A stretch of 64,000 bases of DNA, taken from Variovorax paradoxus. GTDB taxonomy: Bacteria > Pseudomonadota > Gammaproteobacteria > Burkholderiales > Burkholderiaceae_C. The position numbers were made by a program, and so were the translations under genes. The DNA lies in NCBI RefSeq assembly GCF_022009635.1, contig NZ_CP091716.1, positions 5,911,501 through 5,975,500 of the forward strand. Reading direction: 5' to 3'. Under the pieces are notes generated by a model. The model searched no databases, had not been told where the DNA came from, and worked only from the letters and a program-made list of their open reading frames with translations. Shown in pieces: positions 1 to 13,981 of the stretch (the first letter of the stretch is position 1; each line of letters begins with the position of its first letter).

Positions 1-2
1 CG

Positions 3-1070
3 CGCGTGGTGGGCGCCGACATCGACATGGCCAACGCCGCGCGCATGCCGATCCGGCACAACAAGTCGGTCATCGGCTACCTCGCGCTGGCGCCGCTGCA
101 GGGGCTGGAAAGCGAAGCCGACCGCGCCTTCATCGCGCGCCAGTCGGGCGTGATCGTGCTCACCGGCCTGTGCGGACTGGGCTTCGCGCTGGTGCTGTCG
201 TGGCTGCTCGCGCGCCGCTGGTTCAGGCCCATCGACGAACTCACGCAGGCCGCGCAAGACGTGGCGCAAGGGCGGCTTTCCACCCGCGTCGCGGTGCAGG
301 GCTCGGACGAACTCGCGCTGCTGGGCAAGACCTTCAACGACATGGCGCAGCGCCTGGACACCGTCGAGGCCTCGCGCCGCGCCTGGCTGGCCGATGCGGC
401 ACACGAGCTGCGCACGCCGCTGGCCGCCATGCGCGCCGAGATCGAGGCCCTGCAGGACGGCGTGCGCACCTTCGACGAGCGCACCGCGCTGCGGCTGCAC
501 CGCCAGGTGATCCGCCTGGGACAGCTGGTCGACGACCTGCGCAGCAGCATGCGCGAACCGCAGAGCGACCTGCTCACGACCACGGTGTTCCCGCTGTCGC
601 TGCTGAAGGAAGCACTGGACCACACGCGCGACCGCTTCGCCAAGCGCGGCATCGTGGTCGACCGGCATGCGGTCGACCATGTCACGGCCTCGGCGCAACC
701 GGTGATCGACGGCAATGCGCACCGGCTGCACCAGGTGTTCATGAACCTGCTGGAGAACACGCTGGCCTACACCGACGAAGGCGGCAAGCTGCGGCTGGAC
801 GTGATCGTCGAAGGCGCATGGACCGGCAACTGCCTCACGCTGCTGTTCGACGACAGCGCGCCCGGCGTGCCCGACGAGGAGCTGCCGCGCCTGTTCGACC
901 GCCTGTTCCGCGGCGAGACCTCGCGCAGCCGCGAGCACGGCGGCTCCGGCCTCGGCCTGTCGATCTGCCGCGCGACCATCGAGGCGCACGGCGGCACCAT
1001 CGAAGCGTCGGCTTCGCCGCTCGGCGGGCTGCGCGTGACCATCACCCTGCCACTGGCCACATCCTCATGA
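3..1070 (+). CDS. baeS: BaeS-like sensor histidine kinase, 5' end outside window
   Basis: Inner-membrane sensor kinase of a two-component system; it would autophosphorylate and pass phosphate to the regulator encoded immediately downstream. Counting from the first in-frame GTG at position 6, residues about 46-70 are a membrane segment, about 71-122 a HAMP linker, the phosphoacceptor is His133 in the motif HELRTPLA, and a GHKL ATPase domain with a GSGLGLSI motif ends the protein. The frame is open to the left edge, so the first membrane segment and most of the periplasmic sensor are missing; the true start is upstream. The stop overlaps the regulator's ATG by 4 bp, so the two are translationally coupled. 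The signal sensed cannot be read from what is present. Confidence 0.93.
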   Translation, partial: RVVGADIDMANAARMPIRHNKSVIGYLALAPLQGLESEADRAFIARQSGVIVLTGLCGLGFALVLSWLLARRWFRPIDELTQAAQDVAQGRLSTRVAVQGSDELALLGKTFNDMAQRLDTVEASRRAWLADAAHELRTPLAAMRAEIEALQDGVRTFDERTALRLHRQVIRLGQLVDDLRSSMREPQSDLLTTTVFPLSLLKEALDHTRDRFAKRGIVVDRHAVDHVTASAQPVIDGNAHRLHQVFMNLLENTLAYTDEGGKLRLDVIVEGAWTGNCLTLLFDDSAPGVPDEELPRLFDRLFRGETSRSREHGGSGLGLSICRATIEAHGGTIEASASPLGGLRVTITLPLATSS

Positions 1071-1765
1071 CACGCATCGTCATCGTCGAAGACGAGATCG
1101 ACATCGCCTCCGTGGTGCAGGACTACCTGCGCCATGCCGGCTACGAAACCACGCACTTCACAGACGGGCAGAGCGCGCTCGACAGCATCGTGGCCACGCC
1201 GCCCGACCTCACGCTGCTCGACATCATGCTGCCCCGGCTGGACGGCATCGAGGTGCTGCGGCGCGCGCGCGAGCACACGGCGCACCCGATCATCATGCTC
1301 ACCGCGCGCATCGAGGAAGTCGACCGGTTGCTGGGCCTGGAGCTGGGCGCCGACGACTACGTGTGCAAGCCCTTCTCGCCGCGCGAGCTGGTGGCGCGCG
1401 TGCGTGCCGTGCTGCGGCGCACCGCGCCGGGCAATGCGCCCGGGCAAGGCTCGTCGCAGAGCGACGCGCCGGGCCTGGTGCTGGACGACGTGCACTGGCG
1501 CGCTTCGCTCGAAGGCACGCCGCTGAACCTCACGCGGCGCGAGTTCGGGCTGCTGCAGGTGCTGTCGCGGCACCCGGGGCGCATCTTCTCGCGCGCGCGG
1601 CTGCTGGAGCTGGCCTACGACGACACCGTGGACGTGACCGAGCGCGCCATCGACAGCCACGTGAAGAACCTGCGCCGCAAGCTCGGCGCGGTGACGCCGG
1701 AGCACGACTGGATCCGCTCGGTGTACGGCGTGGGCTTTGCGTGGGAAGCGCCGGTGCCGGCCTGA
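1067..1765 (+). CDS. baeR: BaeR-like OmpR-family response regulator
   Basis: DNA-binding response regulator, 232 aa. The receiver domain carries acidic pocket residues (VEDE), phosphoacceptor Asp52 in LLDIMLP, and the conserved Lys in DDYVCKPF; the C-terminal half is a winged helix ending in the family motif VYGVGFAW. The stretch IEEVDRLLGLELGADDY closely follows E. coli BaeR. It starts with ATG inside the kinase stop codon. BaeSR in E. coli controls efflux and envelope stress genes; here the pair converges on the czc-mgtA operon, which is a plausible but unproven target. Its stop lies 21 bp from the convergent ATPase stop with no clear terminator between. Confidence 0.93.
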   Translation: MTRIVIVEDEIDIASVVQDYLRHAGYETTHFTDGQSALDSIVATPPDLTLLDIMLPRLDGIEVLRRAREHTAHPIIMLTARIEEVDRLLGLELGADDYVCKPFSPRELVARVRAVLRRTAPGNAPGQGSSQSDAPGLVLDDVHWRASLEGTPLNLTRREFGLLQVLSRHPGRIFSRARLLELAYDDTVDVTERAIDSHVKNLRRKLGAVTPEHDWIRSVYGVGFAWEAPVPA

Positions 1766-1786
1766 CCGCCGCCCGGCCTCTTCGCT

Positions 1787-4548
<2,762 letters not shown>

Positions 4549-4552
<4 letters not shown>

Positions 4553-4980
4553 CCGCGTGCTCCCGGCTGGATGGAGGAGGAGGAAGAAGCCGAAGTGTCG
4601 TGCATCGGCCCCGCGAACGGGAAAGCCGGTGCGCTGTCCAGCGGTTCGTCGCGCCAAGAGAAGGCGGGTCGCACGGGCGACGCGATGCCGCCCAGCGTCT
4701 CCAGGCGCACCAACACCACGGGCAGCGTGGTCAGGTGCAGCGCCAGGCACTGCACCAGCCGCGTCGCGGTGCCCAGTGGCCCCTGGAACTCGCCGCTGAG
4801 CGCCCACTTCACCGCCGGCATGCCCAAGGCCTGCTCCTGCGAGCGGCGCCAGTAGAGCCGCGCATCGAAGAAGCCGCAGCGCAGCGCCTCGCGCGCGGCG
4901 TCGAGCGCATCGGCGTGGACGATGAGCGTCAGCCGGTGGTTGAGCAGGCGGCTCACCTGTCCGGGTTCGAAATCAGCCAT
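4549..4980 (-). CDS. hypothetical protein between czcC and mgtA
   Basis: A 143-aa protein that I do not recognise. It begins MADFEPGQVSRLL and has no signal peptide or obvious membrane segment. The middle is mildly hydrophobic and the C-terminal 20 residues are Ser/Pro/Gly-rich, ending in a run of serines. The start is 17 bp after the czcC stop, and its TGA overlaps the mgtA ATG by 4 bp, so it is co-translated with both. That position argues for a cytoplasmic helper or regulator of the transporters, but no motif shows this. Confidence is for being a real gene, based on tight packing. Confidence 0.75.
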
Positions 4981-4997
4981 GGCGAATCTCCTTGGGT

Positions 4998-6307
4998 TCA
5001 CAGCGCGGGGCGCAGCCCGACGCTCAGTTGAAGTTGCACGGTAGCGGTGGCCAGGTCGGCCTGTGCCTGCAGGAAGGCCTGGTAGGCGTCGTCGGCCGAG
5101 CGCTGCGCGGCCAGGAACTCCAGCAGCGAGGCCTGCCCGTTGCGGTACGACAGGCGCATGCCCGACAGCACCTTGTCGGAATCGGCGAGCACCGATTCGC
5201 GGTAGCGCCGCAGGTTCTCGCGCGCTGCGAGGAACTGCGCATAGTTGGAGCGCACCTCGGCGTCGGTCTTCAGCTCCGCTGCGCGCAGGCCCAGCATCGC
5301 CTGCGTGACGGCCGACTCGGCCTGGATGATTTCGCCCTTCTGCAGCCGCGAGAACGGCAGCGGGATCGACAGGCCCACGGTCAGCGTGCGCGAAGGCGGC
5401 GAACCCGGCGTCTCGTTGCCGTCGCCGTCGAAGCTGCTGCGCCCGCGAGGCGTGCGGCCGTAGCTCAGGTTCACCGTCGGGTCGACGAAGCGGTTGGCCT
5501 GCGCCAGTTCGGCATTGGCGCGCGCGTTGTCGAGCGTGGCGCGGGCGATGAGCACGTCGTCGCGCTCGCGCAGGGCCTGCGCGATCAGCGCGTCGACGTC
5601 TTCCTCGAGCGCGAAGGGCTTGAAGCCGCAGTCCAGCCTGGCCTGGCCGAACAGCTCGCCGAAGCGGCGGCCCAGCGGCACCGACAGGTTGACCAACGCA
5701 GCCTTCGCGTCGGCGCGGGCCTTGACCACGCCGGCCTGGAACTGGTCGCGCTCGGTGCGCGACTGCAGCAGCTCCAGGCCGCCGGCATCGCCCGCCTTGC
5801 GCCGCACTTCGTTGGCGCGCACCACGTCCGACAGCGACTTGAGTGACGACTCCTGCCGCACCAGCGCCTCGCGCGTGCGGCAGGCTTCGGCGAAGGCGGT
5901 GGCCGAGTCGTTGTAGAGCTGGTGCTTGAAGCCTTCGACGTTCGCCTCGGTCAGCGCCACGTTGCTCTTCGCGGCCTTGATGCGCTTGTCGCGCTTGCCG
6001 CCCATCTCGATCACCCAGTCCAGCCCGATCGACTTCGCCACCGGCGGCTTCGGATCGATGGCGCCGCTGAACTCCTTCGGCCCGATGCCGAGCGACAGGT
6101 TGGGGTCGGGGCGCACGCCCGCGATCGACACGCCGGCCTGGGCCGAGGTGACCGACTCGCGCTGCGAAGCCAGGTCGAGGCTGTGCTTCTCGACCGCGTC
6201 GAGGTAGCTCGCGAAATCGGTCGTGGCCTCGCCCTGGGCGAAGGCCCAGCCGGCGCACAGCGACAGCAGCACCGCGCAGGCGGGGTTGCGGCGGATGTTC
6301 TTTTTCT

Positions 6308-6311
<4 letters not shown>
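4998..6311 (-). CDS. czcC: CzcC-like outer membrane channel of metal efflux system
   Basis: TolC-family outer membrane factor, 437 aa, that would form the exit duct for the adjacent RND pump. It has an N-terminal signal sequence ending around AFAQ, then two alpha-helical repeat halves rich in Ala/Gln/Leu heptads with the usual RSADDAYQAFLQAQADL-type segment near the C-terminus. The start ATG at 6311 is preferred to the longer open frame because the signal peptide begins there and the codon overlaps the pump's stop by 4 bp. Gene order is czcB-czcA-czcC rather than the C-B-A order of the classical plasmid czc operon. Confidence 0.9.
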
Positions 6312-9431
<3,120 letters not shown>

Positions 9432-9439
<8 letters not shown>

Positions 9440-10562
9440 TGAGGAGCACCCCTTCCTTCACGGCGATGCGCTCGCCGGCCTGCAGCCCCGAAAGAATCTC
9501 GATGCGGTCTCCGATGACCGGCCCCACCGCGACCTTGCGCGCCTCGAAGGCGAACGGTCCCTTCTCGACGAACACCTTGGTGTAGAGCCCGCTCTGCACC
9601 AGCGCCGAGGCCGGCACGGTGAGCGCCGGATGCGCCTCGCCCGAGAACACCACCTTGGCGAACATGCCGGGGCGGAAGCGCCCCTGGCGGTTGTCGACGG
9701 CCACGCGGACCTTGACGGTGCGGGTGTCGGCATCGAGCACCTCGCCGATGTATTTCACCGTGCCGTCGAAGGCCTGGTCCGGGTAGGCGCTGAGGTCGAT
9801 GCGCGCCTTCTGGCCGACGCGCAGCGCGGCGATGTCTTTCTCCGACACGCTGGCGGTGAGGAACACGGTCGACAGGTCGGCCACGGTCATGACCGGCGCA
9901 TTGATGTCGTTCCAGTAGCCGCCCTGCGCACCGGTCATCTCGATCACGCGGCCGCTGATGGGCGAGCGCAGCACGTAGTCGCGGTGCGATCCGCCGCCCG
10001 TGCCGGCACCGAGTTGCGCGAGGCGGTTCTTCGTCACCTGTGCGTCGCTGGTGGCGGCGCCGAAGGCCAGTTCGGCGGCCTCGTAGTCCTTGCGCGCGGT
10101 GATGTCGGCCTCGAAAAGCAGCTTCTGCCGCGCGAAGTCGCGCTGCGCCTGCCGCAGGGTGGCCTCGGCCTTGGTGGCGTCGCCGAAGGCGCTGCTCAGG
10201 TCGGCCGAGTCGAGCGTGAAGAGCGGGTCGCCGGCCTTCACCGAATCGCCCAGTGCGCGCTGCAGCTTGACGATGCGGCCGGTCACCGGCGAGGTGACCT
10301 TCACCAACTTTTCAGGCGCGGCCTCGATACTGCCGGGCGCGGAGATCGGCCGCTGCACCTGCTGCGATTCGACCGCCGCCACCTGCAGCGATGCGCGCAG
10401 CGGGGAGTTTTCAGGCACGGCGATCAGGACGCCGTCGTGCACCACGGCGCGAGCGGTGGGTGCCGGCGATGCGGCGACGGCTTCGGACGCCAGCATGCGG
10501 CCCGCGTCGCAGCCGGCGAGCGTGAAGCCCGCGGCGAGCGCGGCAATGAGTGTTCTGTTCAT
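9432..10562 (-). CDS. czcB: CzcB-like periplasmic adaptor lipoprotein
   Basis: Membrane fusion protein of 376 aa linking the RND pump to the outer membrane channel. The N-terminus MNRTLIAALAAGFTLAGC is a lipoprotein signal with the lipobox LAGC. It is followed by a lipoyl-like half motif, an alpha hairpin (about 120-175), the second lipoyl half, a beta barrel and the membrane-proximal domain. The ATG at 10562 is chosen over an upstream in-frame start because the signal peptide begins here and AGGAGAAG sits 5-6 nt before it. No His-rich metal-binding tail is visible, unlike CzcB of Cupriavidus. Confidence 0.92.
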
Positions 10563-10630
10563 GGTTCTTCTCCTGGGGATCGGGAGATCCGTTGTCGTGT
10601 TTGTGTTGGTCGTGTCGATACGGGCCGCCC

Positions 10631-10963
10631 TCACGGCCGCGCCGCGCGCGGCGGCTGGCGGAAAGACAGCAGGCGTTCGAGCAGGCCCGAGCGGGCCGGC
10701 GCATCGAACGCACGCCCGCCGACTTCCACGCAGCGGCGGCGTGCAGCGCGTGTCAGGCAGCGGAAGACTTGTTCGCGCTGCCAGGCAGGCAGCGTCGAGA
10801 GCGCATCGGCGATGACGCGCCCGGAGGCGAGCGAGAGGGTGGCCGCGAAGGCGGCGGGGCCGTGGCTCTGCAGCAGTGCCTGCAGGACACGGGGACGGCG
10901 ATGGGCCAGCGCGACGTGCAGCGCGCAGCCCAGGGTCTCACGGCGGTGCGAGAGGGCGAACAT
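10631..10963 (-). CDS. hypothetical protein, first structural gene of czc-mgtA operon
   Basis: A 110-aa basic protein of unknown function beginning MFALSHRRETLGC. It is mainly alpha-helical by composition (Ala/Leu/Arg-rich) with no signal peptide. A segment around residues 63-78 (AWQREQVFRCLTRAAR) followed by CVEVGGRAFD gives two cysteines of unclear role. A strong AGGAG lies 8 nt before the ATG but is buried in a perfect 13-bp hairpin, which supports the start and implies translational control. It lies 68 bp before czcB in the same direction. A small metal-responsive or ribosome-linked regulator is conceivable, but nothing in the sequence shows it. Confidence 0.65.
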   Translation of the reverse strand: MFALSHRRETLGCALHVALAHRRPRVLQALLQSHGPAAFAATLSLASGRVIADALSTLPAWQREQVFRCLTRAARRRCVEVGGRAFDAPARSGLLERLLSFRQPPRAARP

Positions 10964-10966
10964 GAC

Positions 10967-11001
10967 GAGGACTCCTGCGGCATCGGCGCGCAGGAGTCCT
11001 C
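10967..11001 (-). promoter_or_regulatory. hairpin sequestering the ribosome binding site of the 110-aa gene
   Basis: In the leftward mRNA, GAGGACTCCTGCG (11001-10989) and CGCAGGAGTCCTC (10979-10967) are perfect 13-nt complements separated by 9 nt. The 3' arm contains AGGAG (10976-10972), the only good ribosome binding site for the ATG at 10963, and the 5' arm contains the matching CTCCT. The leader ORF stop lies 10 nt upstream of the 5' arm, so a ribosome finishing the leader would cover that arm and free the site. No T-run follows, so it is a translational switch rather than a terminator. Confidence 0.7.
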
Positions 11002-11011
11002 ACGCCCGGGT

Positions 11012-11113
11012 TCAGGCGAGTCGAGGCCTCCGGGGCAGCGCCGGATGCGGGTTCATTGAATGGATCGGAGGAATGGCGGGCGCGCGCGAGCGCCAACTAG
11101 GGTCTGGGTCCAT
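11012..11113 (-). CDS. short Pro/Arg-rich leader ORF, MgtL-like
   Basis: A 33-codon ORF starting MDPDPSW and ending PALPRRPRLA, with 9 prolines. AGGAG ends 6 nt before the ATG, as good as any ribosome site in the operon. The Salmonella/E. coli leader MgtL begins MEPDP and contains PLPRRR; its acidic/proline start destabilises translating ribosomes at low Mg2+ and switches on mgtA. Here the ORF heads an operon that ends in mgtA, and its stop is next to a hairpin that hides the next ribosome site. Seen directly: ORF, ribosome site, motif, context. Inferred: a Mg2+-sensing role. Pro/Arg richness is common in GC-rich translation, so coincidence is possible. Confidence 0.5.
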   Translation of the reverse strand: MDPDPSWRSRAPAIPPIHSMNPHPALPRRPRLA

Positions 11114-11574
11114 GGTCTTCTCCTGGGCTCTCTCGAACCGGTTGATGCAACGGAAGCCCCGATGCATGGACGCGCGCGCAGCCACCGCCCGCGGGCCGGC
11201 CGAAGATCGCGAACGCGAGCTGGCCGACACCGGGCGGATGGGTCAGTGAACTGGACGTGAGGAGATGGGCGCGACACCAAGGCTCCATGGGGAGCCGGGG
11301 CATCGGCAAAGGGCTGAGGTCGGCGCGGCGACCGTCAACCCGGGGAGCGGGTGTTCAGGCGGCCGGGCAGGCGACAGCGGCCATCACGGCACGCTCTGCA
11401 TCACTGCTGCAACAACTGGCACTGTCCACGCAAGGTGCTCCAAAAAACAAGATGCGCGGATTATTGCGATGCAGCAATGCGAGCGTCAACAAAAATTCAC
11501 AACTGTTTTTGCTTTGTGGCCTATGCGATGCATCGGGCTGCAAGCGGCTCTGGCCGTGGCTTTGCGGGGCATGC
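11114..11574. other. non-coding stretch, probable 5' UTR and promoter of the czc-mgtA operon
   Basis: About 460 bp between the leader ORF and the 3' end of the TetR gene. The part near 11430-11530 is clearly more AT-rich than its surroundings and holds the best promoter match; the remainder (11114-11455) is GC-rich and would be an untranslated leader of about 340 nt. Small frames cross it on both strands but none has a ribosome site or recognisable product. I see no terminator separating the TetR gene from this promoter. Confidence 0.5.
11460..11489 (-). promoter_or_regulatory. candidate sigma-70 promoter for the czc-mgtA operon
   Basis: Reading leftward, TTGACG (11489-11484) and AATAAT (11465-11460) are separated by 18 bp, each one mismatch from consensus. 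The spacer contains the inverted repeat ATTGC-gatgca-GCAAT (11463-11478), which could be a regulator site overlapping the promoter. Confidence 0.5.
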
Positions 11575-12267
11575 CTATTTTTCAGGCAGCGGCTCCGGCC
11601 GGCTCGTCACCACCGCCGACGTGGCCGGTCGCGTCAGACCCAGCGCGCCTTCGAGCATGCGCATGATGGTCTCGCGCGCCAGGTCGAAGTCGGCCGGTTC
11701 CAGCGCCTTCTTGCCGAGCAGCATGCGCATCTGCCACGCGAAGTCGGCATAGGTCTGCGTCATGGCCCACAGCGTGAACAGCAGGTGCGCCACGGGCAGC
11801 GGCGCGGCGTGGCCGGTGCTCATCCAGCGATGCAGCACGGCGGCCTCGGCGCGGAATGCGGGCACCAGCTTGGCCTCGATGTCGTCGCCGCACTGCGGCG
11901 CTTGCGAGATGATTTCCTGCGCGAACAGGCGCGAGCCCGAGGGATGGTCGTACGAGAACTGCAGCTTCTGCGTGACGTAGCGCTCCAGCGCGGCATGCGG
12001 CTCCAGGTCGGCCGCGGCCAGGCTGTCGAGGTTGGACAGCCAGGAGTCGAGCACGTCGTTGAAGACGCGCCGGTACAGCGCCTTCTTCGAAGGAAAGTAG
12101 TACAGCAGGCTCTGCTTGGAGATGCCGGCCTCGGCCGCGATGTCGTCGATGGAGACACCGCCGTAGCCCTGCAGCGCGAAGCGCTCCTGCGCGACCGCGA
12201 GGATCGCGCTCTCGATGTTCTGACGGCGGGCCTGGCGCTTCACCGCGGGGGGGCGAACGGCGCTCAT
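11575..12267 (-). CDS. RutR-like TetR-family regulator of pyrimidine degradation
   Basis: A 230-aa TetR repressor. The N-terminal helix-turn-helix (about 25-70) includes the recognition segment ISKQSLLYYFPSK, nearly that of E. coli RutR (VSKTNLLYYFPSK). The C-terminal half shares RutR stretches such as SYDHPSGSRLFAQEI and LLFTLWAMTQTYADFA, the RutR-type ligand domain. RutR binds uracil and thymine. Here the gene is the second of a leftward pair whose first member overlaps it by ATGA, and it faces the preT-preA operon across a region holding a RutR-type operator. It most likely represses that operon until pyrimidine appears. The last 25 residues are a low-complexity extension. Confidence 0.9.
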   Translation of the reverse strand: MSAVRPPAVKRQARRQNIESAILAVAQERFALQGYGGVSIDDIAAEAGISKQSLLYYFPSKKALYRRVFNDVLDSWLSNLDSLAAADLEPHAALERYVTQKLQFSYDHPSGSRLFAQEIISQAPQCGDDIEAKLVPAFRAEAAVLHRWMSTGHAAPLPVAHLLFTLWAMTQTYADFAWQMRMLLGKKALEPADFDLARETIMRMLEGALGLTRPATSAVVTSRPEPLPEK

Positions 12268-13715
12268 GGGTTCTTCATCCGCGCAAGAAAGCGAACCAGC
12301 CGCTCGTCGCCGCACTGCGTGACGTTGAAGCGGTACCACGCGAAGGGCTGTGGCGCGCTGCCGAAGTCGCTCGCCGCCGCGAGCGGCAGGCCCTGCTTTC
12401 GCGCCTCCTGCAGCACCGCGTCGGCGGAGGGCCTCGGCTCGCTGCCGGGCGACCAGCCGGCGCAGAGGAACGGGCCGCCGTCGGGCACGTGCAGCGCCTG
12501 CAGCCCGGCGCCCGTCAGCAGCGACAGCGTGCGCTCGCCCGCGATCTTCAGCGCGGTGTTGAGCTTCTGCAGGAAGCGCGGATAGCCCGCATCGGACAGC
12601 ACCTCGCAGGCCACGCGCTCCTCGAACTCGCTCGGCCCCAGCGTGGTGTGCAGGCAGCGCAGCGCGGCGTCGTCGCACCAGCGTAGCGGCAGCAGCACAT
12701 GGGCCAGCCGCAGCCTGGCCGACAGCGTGGTCGACACGCTGCCGATCTGCGCCACGCGCTGCAGCCCGTCCATCGCCGCGAGGCTCGGCGCCTGCAGCGG
12801 CGAAAGGCTTCGCCAGCTGTCGAGTTCGACCACGCGCAGGTCGTGCCGCTCGGCCGCCTGCAGCGCCTGGTGCGCACCCTGCGGATTCATGCAGATGCCG
12901 AGCGGGTTCGACACCGCCGTCGACACGAACAGCAGACGCCTGCGCGCTTCGCAGGGCAGTTGCGGCGCGAGGCCGTCGAGCGCCGCGATATCGAGGCAGC
13001 CGCCGCGCCGAGGCACTTCGAGGATGCGCCGGCCCAGCGTGAGGATCAGGTTGCGCAACTGGCGCGACGCGGGCGACTCGACCAGCACCGCGTCGCCCGG
13101 CTCTGTCCATGCCTGCAGCAGGCACATGGCGGCGCCAAGGCTGCCCGCGGCGGTCATGACCTGCTGCGGCACCAGCGCGGGCAGCTCGGTGCGATGGCGC
13201 GCCGCGATCAGTTCGCGCAGCCGCGTCAGGCCAAAGCCGGGGCGCGCGCCGCCGTCCCACTCGGGCGCTGTGCGCGCGACGCGGCGCATCGCTTCGCGCA
13301 CCAGGTCGTCGCCGCGGTACTCGGGCGGAGGCGGCCGGTCATTGCCGGGGGAAGGGTCGGCGATGCGCGGCACCGCCTCGGGCTCGTCGGCCGCGCGCGC
13401 GGGCCGGTGCAGCACGTAGTAGCCGCTGCCCGGCCGCGAGGCCAGCACGGAGCGCGCACGCAGCGCGCTGTACGACTCGGTGACGGTGAAGGTGCTGATG
13501 CCCAGCTTGCCCGCCAGCGCGCGCACCGAAGGCATCTTGGTGCCGGGTGCGAGACGCCCGTCGCTCACCCGCAGTTCGACCCCCACCACCAGGCGTTGCG
13601 CCAGCCCGAGGCCGGGGGCGGCATCGTCCATCTCGCCCATCAGGCCTTGCATCCATCCGGCGCCGGCCTGTGCCGGCTTGAGCAACGCCGTGGCGTTGCC
13701 GCGTGAACCTTGCAT
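12264..13715 (-). CDS. MocR-fold GntR regulator lacking PLP-binding residues
   Basis: A 483-aa protein with an N-terminal GntR winged helix (about 40-105, motif MPSVRALAGKLGISTFTV) fused to an aminotransferase-I fold. In MocR proteins the PLP Schiff-base Lys lies in GSFSKTL; here the segment reads GSVSTTL with Thr329. The usual EDxxY motif reads ELDSW (297-301), so the PLP Asp and Tyr are also changed, to Leu298 and Trp301. It probably senses something other than PLP chemistry, or none. The ATG at 13715 has AAGGAG 8-9 nt upstream, so the longer frame is rejected. It overlaps the RutR-like gene and diverges from preT. Confidence 0.88.
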   Translation of the reverse strand: MQGSRGNATALLKPAQAGAGWMQGLMGEMDDAAPGLGLAQRLVVGVELRVSDGRLAPGTKMPSVRALAGKLGISTFTVTESYSALRARSVLASRPGSGYYVLHRPARAADEPEAVPRIADPSPGNDRPPPPEYRGDDLVREAMRRVARTAPEWDGGARPGFGLTRLRELIAARHRTELPALVPQQVMTAAGSLGAAMCLLQAWTEPGDAVLVESPASRQLRNLILTLGRRILEVPRRGGCLDIAALDGLAPQLPCEARRRLLFVSTAVSNPLGICMNPQGAHQALQAAERHDLRVVELDSWRSLSPLQAPSLAAMDGLQRVAQIGSVSTTLSARLRLAHVLLPLRWCDDAALRCLHTTLGPSEFEERVACEVLSDAGYPRFLQKLNTALKIAGERTLSLLTGAGLQALHVPDGGPFLCAGWSPGSEPRPSADAVLQEARKQGLPLAAASDFGSAPQPFAWYRFNVTQCGDERLVRFLARMKNP

Positions 13716-13981
13716 CGCTGTGTCTCCTTGGGAACCCATGTGGCAACCATGCATGCGGCGGTGCAAGAAAGGGTTTGCCCTGTGGAACTGTGCTGGGCAG
13801 CGGACCAAACGGTGCGCCCGGCGGCGGCAAACACTTTCTCGCTTGCCGCTTCAACTGTGTATGGGCGGCACCCCTCGTTTGCTGAATCATCGCGACATTC
13901 GACCACTTGGTCAAACTTCACGAGGGCTCGATCCCTCGTGTCGAAACAGATCCCCACCACGATCCTGGAGCCTGAACGCCC
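13716..13981. promoter_or_regulatory. divergent promoter region, MocR/RutR-like pair versus preT operon
   Basis: A 266-bp intergenic region between divergent start codons. It contains a strong RutR-type operator near the preT side and a weaker GACCA-aac-GGT match at about 13802-13813 nearer the MocR gene. The AT content rises around 13850-13920. I could not place -35/-10 boxes with confidence. Confidence 0.6.
13899..13914 (+). promoter_or_regulatory. RutR-type operator
   Basis: TCGACCACTTGGTCAA differs by one base from the E. coli RutR consensus TTGACCAnnTGGTCAA. It is centred about 75 bp upstream of the preT ATG. The neighbouring regulator keeps a RutR-like recognition helix, so protein and site fit each other. 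Confidence 0.8.

Noticed and set aside
11355..11543. 62-codon minus-strand ORF with several cysteines upstream of the leader
   Set aside because: It overlaps the best promoter of the operon and has no ribosome site; Cys content looks incidental.
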